A program made the position numbers and the translations under genes. 57,935 nucleotides of DNA from Oscillospiraceae bacterium (GTDB lineage Bacteria; Bacillota; Clostridia; Oscillospirales; Oscillospiraceae), in the NCBI GenBank assembly GCA_017624715.1, contig JAGAMN010000033.1, positions 1 through 57,935 of the forward strand, in the 5' to 3' direction. This document shows, piece after piece, positions 14,852-23,939 of the stretch. The notes under the pieces were generated by a model. The model worked only from the letters and a program-made list of their open reading frames with translations, was not told the origin of the DNA and did no database searches. Positions within the stretch are counted from its first letter, which is position 1, and the number at the start of each line of letters is the position of its first letter.

Positions 14852-15898
14852 ATGGAGCGGACAATATTGGAGAAATTACCCGGCGCCCTGCTCCCCTGGT
14901 ACCGGGAAAACAAACGGGATTTGCCCTGGCGGAAAGATCGCAACCCCTACCACATTTGGCTGTCGGAGATCATGCTCCAGCAGACCCGAGTAGAGGCGGT
15001 AAAGGGCTACTACGCCCGGTTTCTTTCTGCCCTGCCCACAATTGAAGCCTTGGCTGCCTGCGACGATGATGCCCTGCATAAGCTGTGGGAAGGCTTGGGT
15101 TACTATTCCCGGGTGCGGAATCTGAAAAAGGCCGCCCAGGTGATCATGACCGACCACGCCGGGCAGTTCCCTACCCAATATGCAGATATCCTGGCCCTGC
15201 CGGGTATCGGTGAATACACCGCCGGAGCCATCTGCTCCATCGCCTTTGACCAGCCCCGGGCCGCTGTGGACGGCAACGTGTTGCGCGTAGTTTCGCGGAT
15301 CCTGGACGATGCCACCCCCATTGACCAACCGGCTTTCAAAGCCGCTGTCCGTGCGGCACTGGAAGAGGTTTATCCTGTTCAAGCCGGGGATTTTACCCAG
15401 GCACTGATGGAGCTGGGCGCTACGGTCTGCGGCCCCAACCGTCAACCGGACTGCGCCGTCTGCCCCTGTAAGGACTTCTGCCTGGGGTATCAGCATAACA
15501 CCGCCGAACAGCTACCGGCCAAGTCACCGAAAAAGCAGCGAAAAGCCGAGGATATGACGGTTTTTATTCTGTCCTGTGACGGAAAATACGCCATTCAAAA
15601 GCGCCCCGACACCGGCCTTTTGGCTGATCTGTGGCAATTTCCGAATGTGCCAGGACATTTGGAAGCGCAAGATGCTCTGACTGCCTTAGAGCAATGGAGT
15701 TTGCATCCCCGGGCGCTGCACCGTCAGGTACTGCGCAAGCACATTTTTACCCACATTCAGTGGCAAATGCTGGGCTATTATCTGGAAGTGGCAGAACCCG
15801 CCGGCGATTTCGTTTGGATGACCGGGAGCGAGATCAACGCCACCGCCGCCCTGCCCACCGCATTTCGACAATTTTGGGAGGAAATTTCCAATGTTTGA
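14852..15898 (+). CDS. mutY: A/G-specific adenine DNA glycosylase MutY
   Basis: This enzyme removes adenine paired with 8-oxoguanine or guanine, preventing G-to-T mutations. The 348-aa protein has the helix-hairpin-helix/GPD core: IWLSEIMLQQTRV with the general acid Glu39, LPGIGEYTAGAI (hairpin), and VDGNVLRV with the catalytic Asp. Four cysteines, CGPNRQPDCAVCPCKDFC, form the [4Fe-4S] site in the C-x6-C-x2-C-x5-C pattern. The C-terminal part (about 225-348) is the NUDIX-like 8-oxoG recognition domain. It overlaps the next gene by 8 nt. Confidence 0.96.
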   Translation: MERTILEKLPGALLPWYRENKRDLPWRKDRNPYHIWLSEIMLQQTRVEAVKGYYARFLSALPTIEALAACDDDALHKLWEGLGYYSRVRNLKKAAQVIMTDHAGQFPTQYADILALPGIGEYTAGAICSIAFDQPRAAVDGNVLRVVSRILDDATPIDQPAFKAAVRAALEEVYPVQAGDFTQALMELGATVCGPNRQPDCAVCPCKDFCLGYQHNTAEQLPAKSPKKQRKAEDMTVFILSCDGKYAIQKRPDTGLLADLWQFPNVPGHLEAQDALTALEQWSLHPRALHRQVLRKHIFTHIQWQMLGYYLEVAEPAGDFVWMTGSEINATAALPTAFRQFWEEISNV

Positions 15899-16676
15899 TT
15901 TTCATATGCACAGCACCGTGTCCTGCGACGGTCACGATACCCCCGAAAAAATGGTGGCCGCTGCCCGAAAGATGGGTCTGAAGGAGATCTGCTTCACCGA
16001 CCATGTGGATGATGACCCTCTGGGAGATTCTTCTCACCTGCAGTATACCCTGGCTGAGTACGAAGCGGGCTACGGCCATTTGACCGACGACCAGGTAAAG
16101 CTGCGCTTCGGCATGGAATTCGGCCTGCTGTCCAATAATCAGCCCCTGCTTGCACAACGGTCCCGGGAGCGCAATTATGATTTTATTATTGGCTCGGTGC
16201 ATTTTGCAGACAATGTGGATGTGTATTTTAAGGAATACTGGAAGGGCAAAACCGTCCTGCAGGCGGAGCAGACCTATCTGCAGACCACCCTGGACTGTGT
16301 CACCGCCCATGAAGATTTTGACATTCTGGGCCACCTGACCTTTTTGAGCAAGGCTCGGGTCCACCCCACCCACATCCCTGTAAACCTGGAAACCCACAAG
16401 GAAATCGTTGCAGAGATCTTCAAGGTGCTGATCGCCAAGGGCAAGGGTATCGAGATCAACACCAGCGGTGTGGACCGCTGCGGTGCGTACCTGCCGGCAC
16501 CGGAATATCTGCGCCTATTCAAAGACTTGGGCGGCAACATCGTCACCGTGGGTTCCGATGCCCACACCCACGATCGGGTGGGTCAGTATTGCTTTGAGGC
16601 CTGCCGGATCGTACAGGATATCTTCGGCCATGTCTGCACCTTTGAAAACAGACAGCCCATATTCCATAAACTGTAA
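15891..16676 (+). CDS. Histidinol-phosphatase, PHP family (HisJ/HisK type)
   Basis: This is a metal-dependent phosphatase of the PHP superfamily, most likely hydrolysing histidinol phosphate in histidine synthesis. The 261-aa protein shows the PHP metal ligands: DFHMHS at the N-terminus, FTDHVDDD, GMEFGL, SVHFADN, and VGSDAHTHDRVG near the end. Length and motif spacing match the HisJ/HisK class. No other his gene is visible in the window, so the pathway assignment rests on family resemblance. Its start overlaps mutY, so the two are co-transcribed. Confidence 0.85.
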   Translation: MFDFHMHSTVSCDGHDTPEKMVAAARKMGLKEICFTDHVDDDPLGDSSHLQYTLAEYEAGYGHLTDDQVKLRFGMEFGLLSNNQPLLAQRSRERNYDFIIGSVHFADNVDVYFKEYWKGKTVLQAEQTYLQTTLDCVTAHEDFDILGHLTFLSKARVHPTHIPVNLETHKEIVAEIFKVLIAKGKGIEINTSGVDRCGAYLPAPEYLRLFKDLGGNIVTVGSDAHTHDRVGQYCFEACRIVQDIFGHVCTFENRQPIFHKL

Positions 16677-16685
16677 AAAATGATT

Positions 16686-16716
16686 CAGCCGCTGCATTTT
16701 TGCAGCGGCTGATTTT
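16686..16716. terminator. Shared terminator of the hisJ and XRE genes
   Basis: CAGCCGCTGCA (16686-16696) and TGCAGCGGCTG (16701-16711) form a perfect stem followed by ATTTTAT on the plus strand and AATCATTTTTT on the minus strand. It lies between two convergent stop codons. Confidence 0.85.
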
Positions 16717-16933
16717 ATAGCATTTGGTCGTCCTCACTTGGGACATATTCCATTACATCCGAAACCTTGCAGTTTAAAATACGGCACAAGTCATTCACCG
16801 TTGTAGTGTTTAACGGCTTGTTCTTTCGCAGCTTATCGATGGTAGAGCTGGAAATCCGGTGGTTTTTGATCAGCGTATAGGTGGACTCCTTCGAGGAACG
16901 CAAGGTAGCCCAAAAGGGCGCATATGAGATCAC
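16715..16933 (-). CDS. Small XRE-family regulator
   Basis: A 72-aa protein made almost entirely of one Cro/CI helix-turn-helix: 'ISSSTIDKLRKNKPLNTTTV' then 'DLCRILNCKVSDVMEYV'. This one-domain type is common in Clostridia. The start is GTG at 16933 with AGGAGG 7 nt upstream; an ATG just before it runs straight into TGA. It is divergent from the BspA-like surface-protein gene and almost certainly binds the palindrome in the shared promoter region. Confidence 0.85.
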   Translation of the reverse strand: MISYAPFWATLRSSKESTYTLIKNHRISSSTIDKLRKNKPLNTTTVNDLCRILNCKVSDVMEYVPSEDDQML

Positions 16934-16984
16934 ATTGCCACCTCCTGCTGTATGATAGTTTTATCTTATTCTATGTTTTTTATC

Positions 16985-17013
16985 TTGACTATAGTCTGTA
17001 AATAGACTATAAT
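16985..17013 (+). promoter_or_regulatory. Promoter with embedded palindromic operator
   Basis: TTGACT (16985-16990) and TATAAT (17008-17013) are 17 bp apart. The spacer is a perfect inverted repeat, TATAGTCT (16990-16997) and AGACTATA (17004-17011), covering the space between -10 and -35, the classic position for a repressor site. Confidence 0.85.
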
Positions 17014-17098
17014 ATAAACAGAATTTCACTCGTCCCTTGTCAAGAGGTGAAATTCGATGTACAATAATCTTAAGAGTCGAAGAAAGGACGTGATCTTT

Positions 17099-18652
17099 AT
17101 GAAAAGACGGCTCAGTATGTGTTTGATCTGTGTGTTGTGTTTGATGGTGGTGCTGACGGCATTTCCTGTGGCTGCTGCCCCGATCAGCGGCACTTGCGGC
17201 GATAATTTGTCCTGGACATTGGATGGCGGCGTGCTGACGATCTCCGGCAGCGGCGAAATGACCAGCGCCCCTTGGAAGGATTACGCCAACGATATCATAA
17301 AAGTGGTGATTGAAGAAGGTGTAACCAGCGTTTCCAACAGCGCATTCTCCAGCCTCACTTCTTTGACAACCGTAACTTTCCCGGCCACATTGACCTCTCT
17401 GGGGGATTATGCGTTTTATAATTGCACCGCCTTGAAAAAGCTATATTTTCAGGGTGATGCACCTGCCGTACAGAATTTTACATTCAAGGGCGTAACCGCC
17501 TCTGCCTTTTATCCCCTGGGAAATGAAAGCTGGCTTTCCGGCGGTATGGGCTACCATAGTGGCACCATCCTGGAGCAGCCCAATTTCGGCGATAAGAATG
17601 TCTGCGGCGATAATCTAATTTGGGAATATGCCGACGGTGTTCTGACCATCTCCGGAACCGGCGAAATGTATGATGCCGGTGATTACGACCTTTGGGCGGA
17701 TCACCGGAGCGACATTAAGAAGGTCGTGATTGAAAGCGGCGTAACCACCATCTCTCACTGGGCATTTACATACTGCACTGCATTGACAGACGTTACGATC
17801 CCGGAAACTGTTGTGTCCATTGACCCCTTGGCGTTCAGTATGTGCACTTCGCTGAAAACAATCGTCATTCCCGATAGCGTTAAGACGATTGACGGCGGAT
17901 GCTTTGATAGTTGCTCTGCGCTGGAGACAGTATATTTCGGCAGTGGGGTTTCGCAGCTTGAGGCGGATAATTTCGATGGTTGCACCCAGCTCAAACAGAT
18001 ATATTTCTACGGTGATGCACCGCGGGTATTTATGAGCACATTAACCAATATGGCGATTACGGCATATTATCCCGCCGGTAACGAAACTTGGACCGAGGAT
18101 GTTCGTAAGAGTTACGGTGACAATATCACCTGGGTTGCGTTTTGCGCCAACGGACATAACGAAGTAACCGTTACGGGCAAGGGTGCCACCTGCACAGAGG
18201 AGGGCTTGACCGACGGCAAGCAATGTTCGGTTTGCGGTGTAGTGACCGTCAAGCAGGAAAAGATCCCTGTGACCGATCACAGCTACGGCAACTGGGTCAC
18301 CGTGAAGGACGCCACGGAGCAGGAAGAGGGCCTGCAGGAGCGGACCTGCGCAGACTGCGGCAAAAAGGATCAGCAGAAGCTGGACAAGCTGCCGCCCCAG
18401 GAAACCGAGCCTAGCACCGAGCCGCCCACAGTGCCCCCAACAGAAGCTCCTACTGCTCCGCCTACCGAAGCCCCCACGGAAGCTCCCACCAATCCCCCGG
18501 TAACAGAGCCGCCCGTCAGTGAGCCGCCAGCGACCACACCTGCGGAAGCAATGCCGGAAGAGAATGGAGATTCCTTATGGATCCTATGGGTCGGACTTGC
18601 AGTCGTTGCAATCGCCACAGTTGCGGTTCTGCTTCTGAAACGCAAGAATTAA
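17099..18652 (+). CDS. BspA-type leucine-rich-repeat surface protein
   Basis: A 517-aa exported protein. A signal peptide (1-27) is followed by two modules that each begin CGDNL.W and contain 'GVLTISGSGEM', with leucine-rich repeats of the BspA/LRR_5 type ('ALTDVTIPETVVSIDPLAF'). A Cys repeat (HSYGNWVTVKDATEQEEG, RTCADCG) comes next, then a Pro/Thr/Glu wall-spanning stretch, and finally one membrane helix with KRKN. No LPxTG-like motif is seen, so it is membrane anchored. The start at 17099 is chosen because AGGACGTGATC matches the anti-Shine-Dalgarno well; ATG 17057, with AGAGGTGA, would add 14 residues. It is probably an adhesin-like protein repressed by the divergent XRE protein. Confidence 0.8.
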   Translation: MKRRLSMCLICVLCLMVVLTAFPVAAAPISGTCGDNLSWTLDGGVLTISGSGEMTSAPWKDYANDIIKVVIEEGVTSVSNSAFSSLTSLTTVTFPATLTSLGDYAFYNCTALKKLYFQGDAPAVQNFTFKGVTASAFYPLGNESWLSGGMGYHSGTILEQPNFGDKNVCGDNLIWEYADGVLTISGTGEMYDAGDYDLWADHRSDIKKVVIESGVTTISHWAFTYCTALTDVTIPETVVSIDPLAFSMCTSLKTIVIPDSVKTIDGGCFDSCSALETVYFGSGVSQLEADNFDGCTQLKQIYFYGDAPRVFMSTLTNMAITAYYPAGNETWTEDVRKSYGDNITWVAFCANGHNEVTVTGKGATCTEEGLTDGKQCSVCGVVTVKQEKIPVTDHSYGNWVTVKDATEQEEGLQERTCADCGKKDQQKLDKLPPQETEPSTEPPTVPPTEAPTAPPTEAPTEAPTNPPVTEPPVSEPPATTPAEAMPEENGDSLWILWVGLAVVAIATVAVLLLKRKN

Positions 18653-18658
18653 TCCTCA

Positions 18659-18692
18659 CCGCCACTATCCACAACGGATAGTGGCGGTTTTT
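18659..18692 (+). terminator. Terminator of the surface-protein gene
   Basis: CCGCCACTATCC (18659-18670) and GGATAGTGGCGG (18676-18687) form a perfect stem followed by TTTTT. Confidence 0.92.
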
Positions 18693-18723
18693 GCCATAAA
18701 TGGGCATATCTTGTTGGGAGCAG

Positions 18724-18752
18724 TTGACTTTATGCCCAAAATTGCATATAAT
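18724..18752 (+). promoter_or_regulatory. Promoter of the topoisomerase pair
   Basis: TTGACT (18724-18729) and TATAAT (18747-18752) are separated by 17 bp. The gene begins at 18792. Confidence 0.75.
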
Positions 18753-18791
18753 ATAGGATGCTAAAATGGATAAGTATGGCAGGTAAACATT

Positions 18792-20783
18792 ATGGCTATC
18801 AAAAAACAGGAACAATACGGAAACAGCAGTATTTCCATGCTCAAAGGCGAGGAGCGCGTCCGCAAGCGCCCTGCTGTTATTTTCGGCTCTGACGACCTGG
18901 AAGGCTGCAAGCACGCGGTCTTCGAGATCCTCTCCAATGCCATTGACGAGGCCCGGGAAGGTCACGGCGATCTGATCATCGTCACCCGTTACGAGGACCT
19001 CAGTGTCGAAGTTGAGGACTTTGGCCGCGGCTGTCCCGTGGACTATAACGAAAAAGAAAAGCGCTACAACTGGGAGCTGGTGTTCTGCGAAATGTACGCC
19101 GGCGGCAAGTATGGCGAAAACGGTGAGAACTACGAGTACTCTCTGGGCTTAAACGGCCTGGGTTCCTGTGCTACACAGTACGCATCGGAATTCTTCGATG
19201 CCACCATCCGCAGAGACGGCTTCCGCTACGATCTGCATTTCGAAAAGGGCCGCAACAAGGGCGGTCTGAAGAAGACCGAAACCGACCGGGGCCGCAAAAC
19301 CGGCTCTCTGTTCCACTGGAAGCCGGACAAGCAGGTCTTTACCGATATCAATATTCCGGCTGATTACTACCGGGATGTGCTGCGCCGTCAGGCTGTGGTA
19401 AATAAGGGCATTACCTTCCGTTTCCGTAACCAGGTTGGCAGCAAATTCGAAACCGAAGAATTCTGCTACAATGACGGCATCAAGCAGTATATCGAAGAGC
19501 TGGTGGGCGACAACGCCTTTACTATGCCCACCTACTGGGAGACCGAGCGCCGTGGCCGGGATGCCGAAAGCCGCCCGGAAATGAAGCTGAAGATCACCGC
19601 TTCTTTCTGCTTCTCCAAGCAGGTCAGCCATGTAGAATACTATCACAACTCCTCCTGGCTGGAATACGGCGGCAGCCCCGACCGGGCTGTGCGCTTAGGC
19701 TTCACCGCCGCTTTCGACAAATTCCTCCGGGACAGCAACAAGTACACCAAAAACGAGAGCAAGATCATCTACCAGGATATCCAGGATTCCCTGGTGATGG
19801 TTACCAACTGCTTCTCCACCATCGGCTGCTTTGAAAACCAGACCAAGAAGTCCGTCAACTCCAAGTTTACCCAGGAGGCCATGACCAACTTCTTCAAAGA
19901 GCAGCTGCAGGTTTGGTTCATCGAGAACAAGCAGGAAGCCGAGCGAGCCGCCGAGCAGATTCTCATCAACAAACGGGCAAGAGAATCCGCCGAAAAGACC
20001 AAGAGCAACATCAAGAAGAACCTCAGCGCCAAGGTGGACATCGCCAACCGGGTGCAGAAGTTCGTCGACTGCCGCACAAAAGACACCAACATCCGCGAGC
20101 TGTATATCGTGGAGGGCGACTCCGCATTGGGCAGCGTTAAGCTGAGCCGTGACGCGGAGTTCCAGGGCATCATGCCTGTCCGCGGTAAGATCCTCAACTG
20201 TCTGAAGGCGGACTACAACAAGATCTTCGCCTCCCCCATTATCACCGATCTCATCAAGGTCTTGGGCTGCGGCGTGGAAATCCAGGGTAAAAAAGCTAAG
20301 GACTTAAGCAGCTTTGACATTGACAATCTGCGTTGGAGCAAGGTCGTTATATGTACCGATGCTGACGTGGACGGTTTCCAGATCCGCACCCTGATTCTGA
20401 CCATGCTCTACCGGCTCTGCCCCACGCTGATTCGGGACGGCTATGTGTATATCGCAGAATCCCCCCTGTTTGAAATCACCTATAAGGACAAGACCTGGTT
20501 TGCCTACAACGAGGCAGAAAAGGTTAAAATTCTCCGGGATGACCTGGGTGGCAAGAAGCCTACCAGCATCCAGCGGTCCAAGGGTCTCGGCGAAAACGAC
20601 CCGGAGATGATGTGGATGACCACCATGAACCCGGAGACCCGCCGGCTGATCAAGGTCATGCCCGAAGACGCAGAGCGTACCGCCCATTATTTTGACGTTC
20701 TGTTGGGCGACGCACTGAATGAAAGAAAGAACTTTATCGCGGAAAACGGCGCCAAGTATCTGGATTTGGCCGATATTTCCTAA
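18792..20783 (+). CDS. parE: Type II topoisomerase subunit B (ParE/GyrB-like)
   Basis: This is the ATPase subunit of a DNA gyrase/topoisomerase IV pair. The 663-aa protein has the GHKL ATPase region (FEILSNAIDEA, DFGRGCPV, LGLNGLGSC), a transducer, and a TOPRIM domain with YIVEGDSALGS, PVRGKILN and the metal-binding CTDADVDG. The length is typical of ParE. GyrB/ParE naming is by context only: this is a stand-alone B-A operon rather than the dnaA-linked gyr locus, so topoisomerase IV is more likely. The Shine-Dalgarno (GGCAGG) is weak. The A subunit follows 13 nt later. Confidence 0.88.
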   Translation: MAIKKQEQYGNSSISMLKGEERVRKRPAVIFGSDDLEGCKHAVFEILSNAIDEAREGHGDLIIVTRYEDLSVEVEDFGRGCPVDYNEKEKRYNWELVFCEMYAGGKYGENGENYEYSLGLNGLGSCATQYASEFFDATIRRDGFRYDLHFEKGRNKGGLKKTETDRGRKTGSLFHWKPDKQVFTDINIPADYYRDVLRRQAVVNKGITFRFRNQVGSKFETEEFCYNDGIKQYIEELVGDNAFTMPTYWETERRGRDAESRPEMKLKITASFCFSKQVSHVEYYHNSSWLEYGGSPDRAVRLGFTAAFDKFLRDSNKYTKNESKIIYQDIQDSLVMVTNCFSTIGCFENQTKKSVNSKFTQEAMTNFFKEQLQVWFIENKQEAERAAEQILINKRARESAEKTKSNIKKNLSAKVDIANRVQKFVDCRTKDTNIRELYIVEGDSALGSVKLSRDAEFQGIMPVRGKILNCLKADYNKIFASPIITDLIKVLGCGVEIQGKKAKDLSSFDIDNLRWSKVVICTDADVDGFQIRTLILTMLYRLCPTLIRDGYVYIAESPLFEITYKDKTWFAYNEAEKVKILRDDLGGKKPTSIQRSKGLGENDPEMMWMTTMNPETRRLIKVMPEDAERTAHYFDVLLGDALNERKNFIAENGAKYLDLADIS

Positions 20784-20796
20784 GTGAGGTGCAGTT

Positions 20797-23046
20797 ATGG
20801 CACGAAAGAAGAAAGAACCGGAGCAGATCAAGAAAAAGATCAACACCGACCATGTGGTAGGTCTGGTGGGCTCTACCTATGAACAGGCGATCTCTGAGAC
20901 TCTGGAGATCAACTACATGCCCTACGCCATGTCGGTGATCGTATCCCGTGCGATTCCGGAGATCGACGGCTTTAAGCCCTCCCACCGGAAGCTCCTGTAC
21001 ACCATGTACAAAATGGGCCTGCTCAACGGCAGTCGTACCAAATCTGCAAACATCGTGGGTCAGACCATGAAGCTGAATCCCCATGGCGACGCAGCCATTT
21101 ACGAAACCATGGTGCGTCTTGCCCGGGGCAACGAGACTCTGCTGCACCCCTTTGTGGATTCCAAGGGTAACTTCGGTAAGGTCTACTCCCGGGATATGGC
21201 TTACGCCGCCTCCCGTTACACCGAGGCCAAGCTGGACAGTATCTGCGGCGAACTTTTCCGGGATATCGATTCCGATACCGTAGAGATGGTGGACAACTAC
21301 GACGGCAGCATGAAAGAACCCAGTTTGCTTCCCACCACCTTCCCCAATGTGCTGGTGTCTGCTAACCAGGGCATCGCCGTCGGTATGGCAAGCAATATCT
21401 GCTCTTTCAACCTGAAAGAAGTGTGTGACACCACCATCGCCCTGATAGAAAATCCCGATCATGACATTTTGGAAACGCTGCCCGGCCCGGACTTTTCCAC
21501 CGGTGCTGAGCTAATCTTTGACGAGGCAACCACCCGGGAAATTTATTCCAACGGCCGCGGCAGCTTTAAGCTTCGGGCAAAGTGGCGCTACGTCAAAGAA
21601 GGCAACCTCATCGAGGTGTATGAGATCCCCTACTCCACAACCAGCGAAGCCATTATGGACAAGGTTGCAGAGCTCATCAAATCCGGCAAGATCAAAGAGA
21701 TCACCGACATGCGCGATGAGACCGACCTGAACGGTCTGAAATTGGCCATTGACCTCAAGCGTGGTGTCGAACCGGAAAAGCTGATGCAAAAGCTGTACCG
21801 GCTGACCCCCCTGCAGGATAGCTTTGCCTGCAATTTCAATGTGCTGATCGCCGGTATGCCCCGGGTCATGGGTATCGGTGAAATTCTGGAGGAGTGGACC
21901 GCCTGGCGTACTGAGTGCGTCAAGCGTCGTCTTTACTACCAGATTCAAAAGAAAGAAGACCGCCTGCACCTGCTGAAGGGTCTGGAGCGGATTCTGCTGG
22001 ATATCGATAAGGCTATCCGCATCATCCGGGAAACCGAACTGGAAAATGAAGTTATTCCCAACTTGATGATCGGGTTTGGAATTGACGAAATTCAGGCAAA
22101 CTATGTAGCAGAGATCAAGCTGCGCAACATCAACAAGGAATACATTCTGAAGCAAACAAAGGCTATTTCCGAATTGGAAAAAGAGATTGCTGAGTTGACC
22201 TCCACTCTGAAAAGCCATACAAAGCTCCAGAAGCTGATCATTTCCGAGTTAAAACAGGTTTCTGAGAAATTCGGTCAGCCCAGAAAAACGGAAATTGTTT
22301 ACGACTCCACTCAGGCTGAACCCGAAGATGAAGAAGACGACATTCCTGACTATCCTGTAACGCTGTTTATTTCTAAAGAGGGCTACCTGAAGAAGATCAC
22401 CGCCCAATCTTTGAGAATGAGCGGTGAGCAGAAGTTCAAGGAAGGCGACAGCCTGGCATTTAGTGTAGAAACCTCCAACAAGGCAGAAATCCTGGTCTTT
22501 ACCGATAAGTTCCAGTGCTACAAGTCCCGTCTGTCTGATTTTGAAGACGGCAAAGCTTCCCAGCTGGGTGATTACCTGCCTCAGAAGTTGAACATGGAGC
22601 AGGGAGAAAATGTGATCCAGGTGCTGCTGCCCGGGGATTATAAGGGCTTTGTGTTGTTCTTCTTCGAAAACGGCAAGGCTGCCAAGGTGCCGCTGAACGC
22701 CTATGAAACAAAGACAAACCGCAAGAAACTCACAGGTGCCTACTCCGATAAGAGTCCCCTGAAAACCGCTATGGCTATGCAGGCAGACGAGCAAGTGGCT
22801 GTCTACACCACCGACGGACGGGCTGTGATCTTCTCCACTGCGCAGCTGCTGCCTAAGACCACCCGAAACACCCAGGGTGTGGGCGTGGTGTCTGTGAAAA
22901 AGAAAGCCGCCGTCAGCCACGCGGTAAAGGCTGCCGACTGCGGTATCGTAAACCAAAGCCGTTACCGCACCAGAACGCTGCCCTCTGCCGGCGCGATTCT
23001 GAAGCCGGAGGATGCTCCGGAAAAACAAATCAGCTTTGAGGTTTGA
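20797..23046 (+). CDS. parC: Type II topoisomerase subunit A (ParC/GyrA-like)
   Basis: This is the DNA-cleaving subunit of the type IIA topoisomerase. The 749-aa protein has the winged-helix core 'ISETLEINYMPYAMSVIVSR', the active-site Tyr141 in AASRYTEAKL, a long coiled coil (about 375-490) and a C-terminal beta-pinwheel domain without a clear GyrA box, in line with topoisomerase IV. The quinolone-binding segment reads NPHGDAAIYE: the residue equivalent to E. coli GyrA Ser83 is Ala99, with Glu103 at the Asp87 position. GAGGTG is 6 nt before the ATG. Confidence 0.9.
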   Translation: MARKKKEPEQIKKKINTDHVVGLVGSTYEQAISETLEINYMPYAMSVIVSRAIPEIDGFKPSHRKLLYTMYKMGLLNGSRTKSANIVGQTMKLNPHGDAAIYETMVRLARGNETLLHPFVDSKGNFGKVYSRDMAYAASRYTEAKLDSICGELFRDIDSDTVEMVDNYDGSMKEPSLLPTTFPNVLVSANQGIAVGMASNICSFNLKEVCDTTIALIENPDHDILETLPGPDFSTGAELIFDEATTREIYSNGRGSFKLRAKWRYVKEGNLIEVYEIPYSTTSEAIMDKVAELIKSGKIKEITDMRDETDLNGLKLAIDLKRGVEPEKLMQKLYRLTPLQDSFACNFNVLIAGMPRVMGIGEILEEWTAWRTECVKRRLYYQIQKKEDRLHLLKGLERILLDIDKAIRIIRETELENEVIPNLMIGFGIDEIQANYVAEIKLRNINKEYILKQTKAISELEKEIAELTSTLKSHTKLQKLIISELKQVSEKFGQPRKTEIVYDSTQAEPEDEEDDIPDYPVTLFISKEGYLKKITAQSLRMSGEQKFKEGDSLAFSVETSNKAEILVFTDKFQCYKSRLSDFEDGKASQLGDYLPQKLNMEQGENVIQVLLPGDYKGFVLFFFENGKAAKVPLNAYETKTNRKKLTGAYSDKSPLKTAMAMQADEQVAVYTTDGRAVIFSTAQLLPKTTRNTQGVGVVSVKKKAAVSHAVKAADCGIVNQSRYRTRTLPSAGAILKPEDAPEKQISFEV

Positions 23047-23060
23047 TCCTCGGAGGAAGC

Positions 23061-23924
23061 ATGAAGAAAGTCTATCAATCCGGATTGTGGTTCGGTAAGA
23101 TCATCTTGGGCAGTGTCATTTTTGCCCTGGGATTCAACCTGTTTTTGGGGCCCAACGCTCTGAATGCCGGCGGTATTTCCGGCCTTGCCATGATCCTTGT
23201 GCACCTGCTGGGCTTCGGTTCTGTAGGCTTGATTACCTTTATAGTAAACCTACCCCTGTTTATCCTGGGCGGTGTTAAAATCGGCAGAAAGTTTCTGATC
23301 GGTTCTTTAGCCGGTATGCTGGCCACTTCCATCGCCCTGGATGCATTGGTATTTCTGCCCTCCCCCCAGGTGGATCCCCTGCTGGCAGCCCTCTATGGCG
23401 GCCTGGTCTGCGGACTGGGTCTTGGCATGGTGTTTTCTACCGGCGGTTCTACCGGCGGCTCGGATATCATCGTCCGGGTTCTGAAACTGCGCTGGGCCAA
23501 TGTTCCCATTGGCATCATCAATTCCGTTTTCGACTTTACGGTTGCCGTGCTGACCGGTCTTGCCTTCTGGGACATGTCCCGGACGCTATACAGTGGTGTG
23601 GCCATCTTCGTTACCGGCCGCATTATCGACGCAGTGGTCTATCGCTTCGACTACTCCAAGGTAGCCCTGATCATCTCTGACCGGCACGAGGAAATCACCA
23701 GCATGATCAATCACGACCTGGATCGGGGTGCCACCTATCTTCATGGCGAGGGCAGTTACTCTCACCAGGACAAAAAGGTCGTGCTGACGGTAGTGAAAAA
23801 GCAGCAAATTGCCGAATTGAAGCGGCTGGTAGTCGAGATCGACCCCAATGCCTTTATTGTGGTGCAGGAAGCCCACCAGGTACTGGGCGAAGGTTTTGCA
23901 CGGTATAGTCACGATTCCCTGTAA
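23061..23924 (+). CDS. YitT-family membrane protein
   Basis: A 287-aa protein with five or six hydrophobic segments in the first 200 residues (DUF161/YitT fold: 'LGFNLFLGPNALNAGGISGL', 'STGGSTGGSDII') and a soluble C-terminal DUF2179 domain ('TYLHGEGSYSHQDKKVVLTV', 'VEIDPNAFIVV'). The family is widespread in Firmicutes; its transported substrate is not settled. The start at 23061 has GGAGG 4 nt upstream. It follows parC by 14 nt and probably shares its transcript. Confidence 0.9.
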   Translation: MKKVYQSGLWFGKIILGSVIFALGFNLFLGPNALNAGGISGLAMILVHLLGFGSVGLITFIVNLPLFILGGVKIGRKFLIGSLAGMLATSIALDALVFLPSPQVDPLLAALYGGLVCGLGLGMVFSTGGSTGGSDIIVRVLKLRWANVPIGIINSVFDFTVAVLTGLAFWDMSRTLYSGVAIFVTGRIIDAVVYRFDYSKVALIISDRHEEITSMINHDLDRGATYLHGEGSYSHQDKKVVLTVVKKQQIAELKRLVVEIDPNAFIVVQEAHQVLGEGFARYSHDSL

Positions 23925-23939
23925 ACAAGGAGCAATATT

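Noticed and set aside
14852-15898. Endonuclease III instead of MutY
   Set aside because: A C-terminal NUDIX-like domain and the MutY-specific length and core motifs are present.
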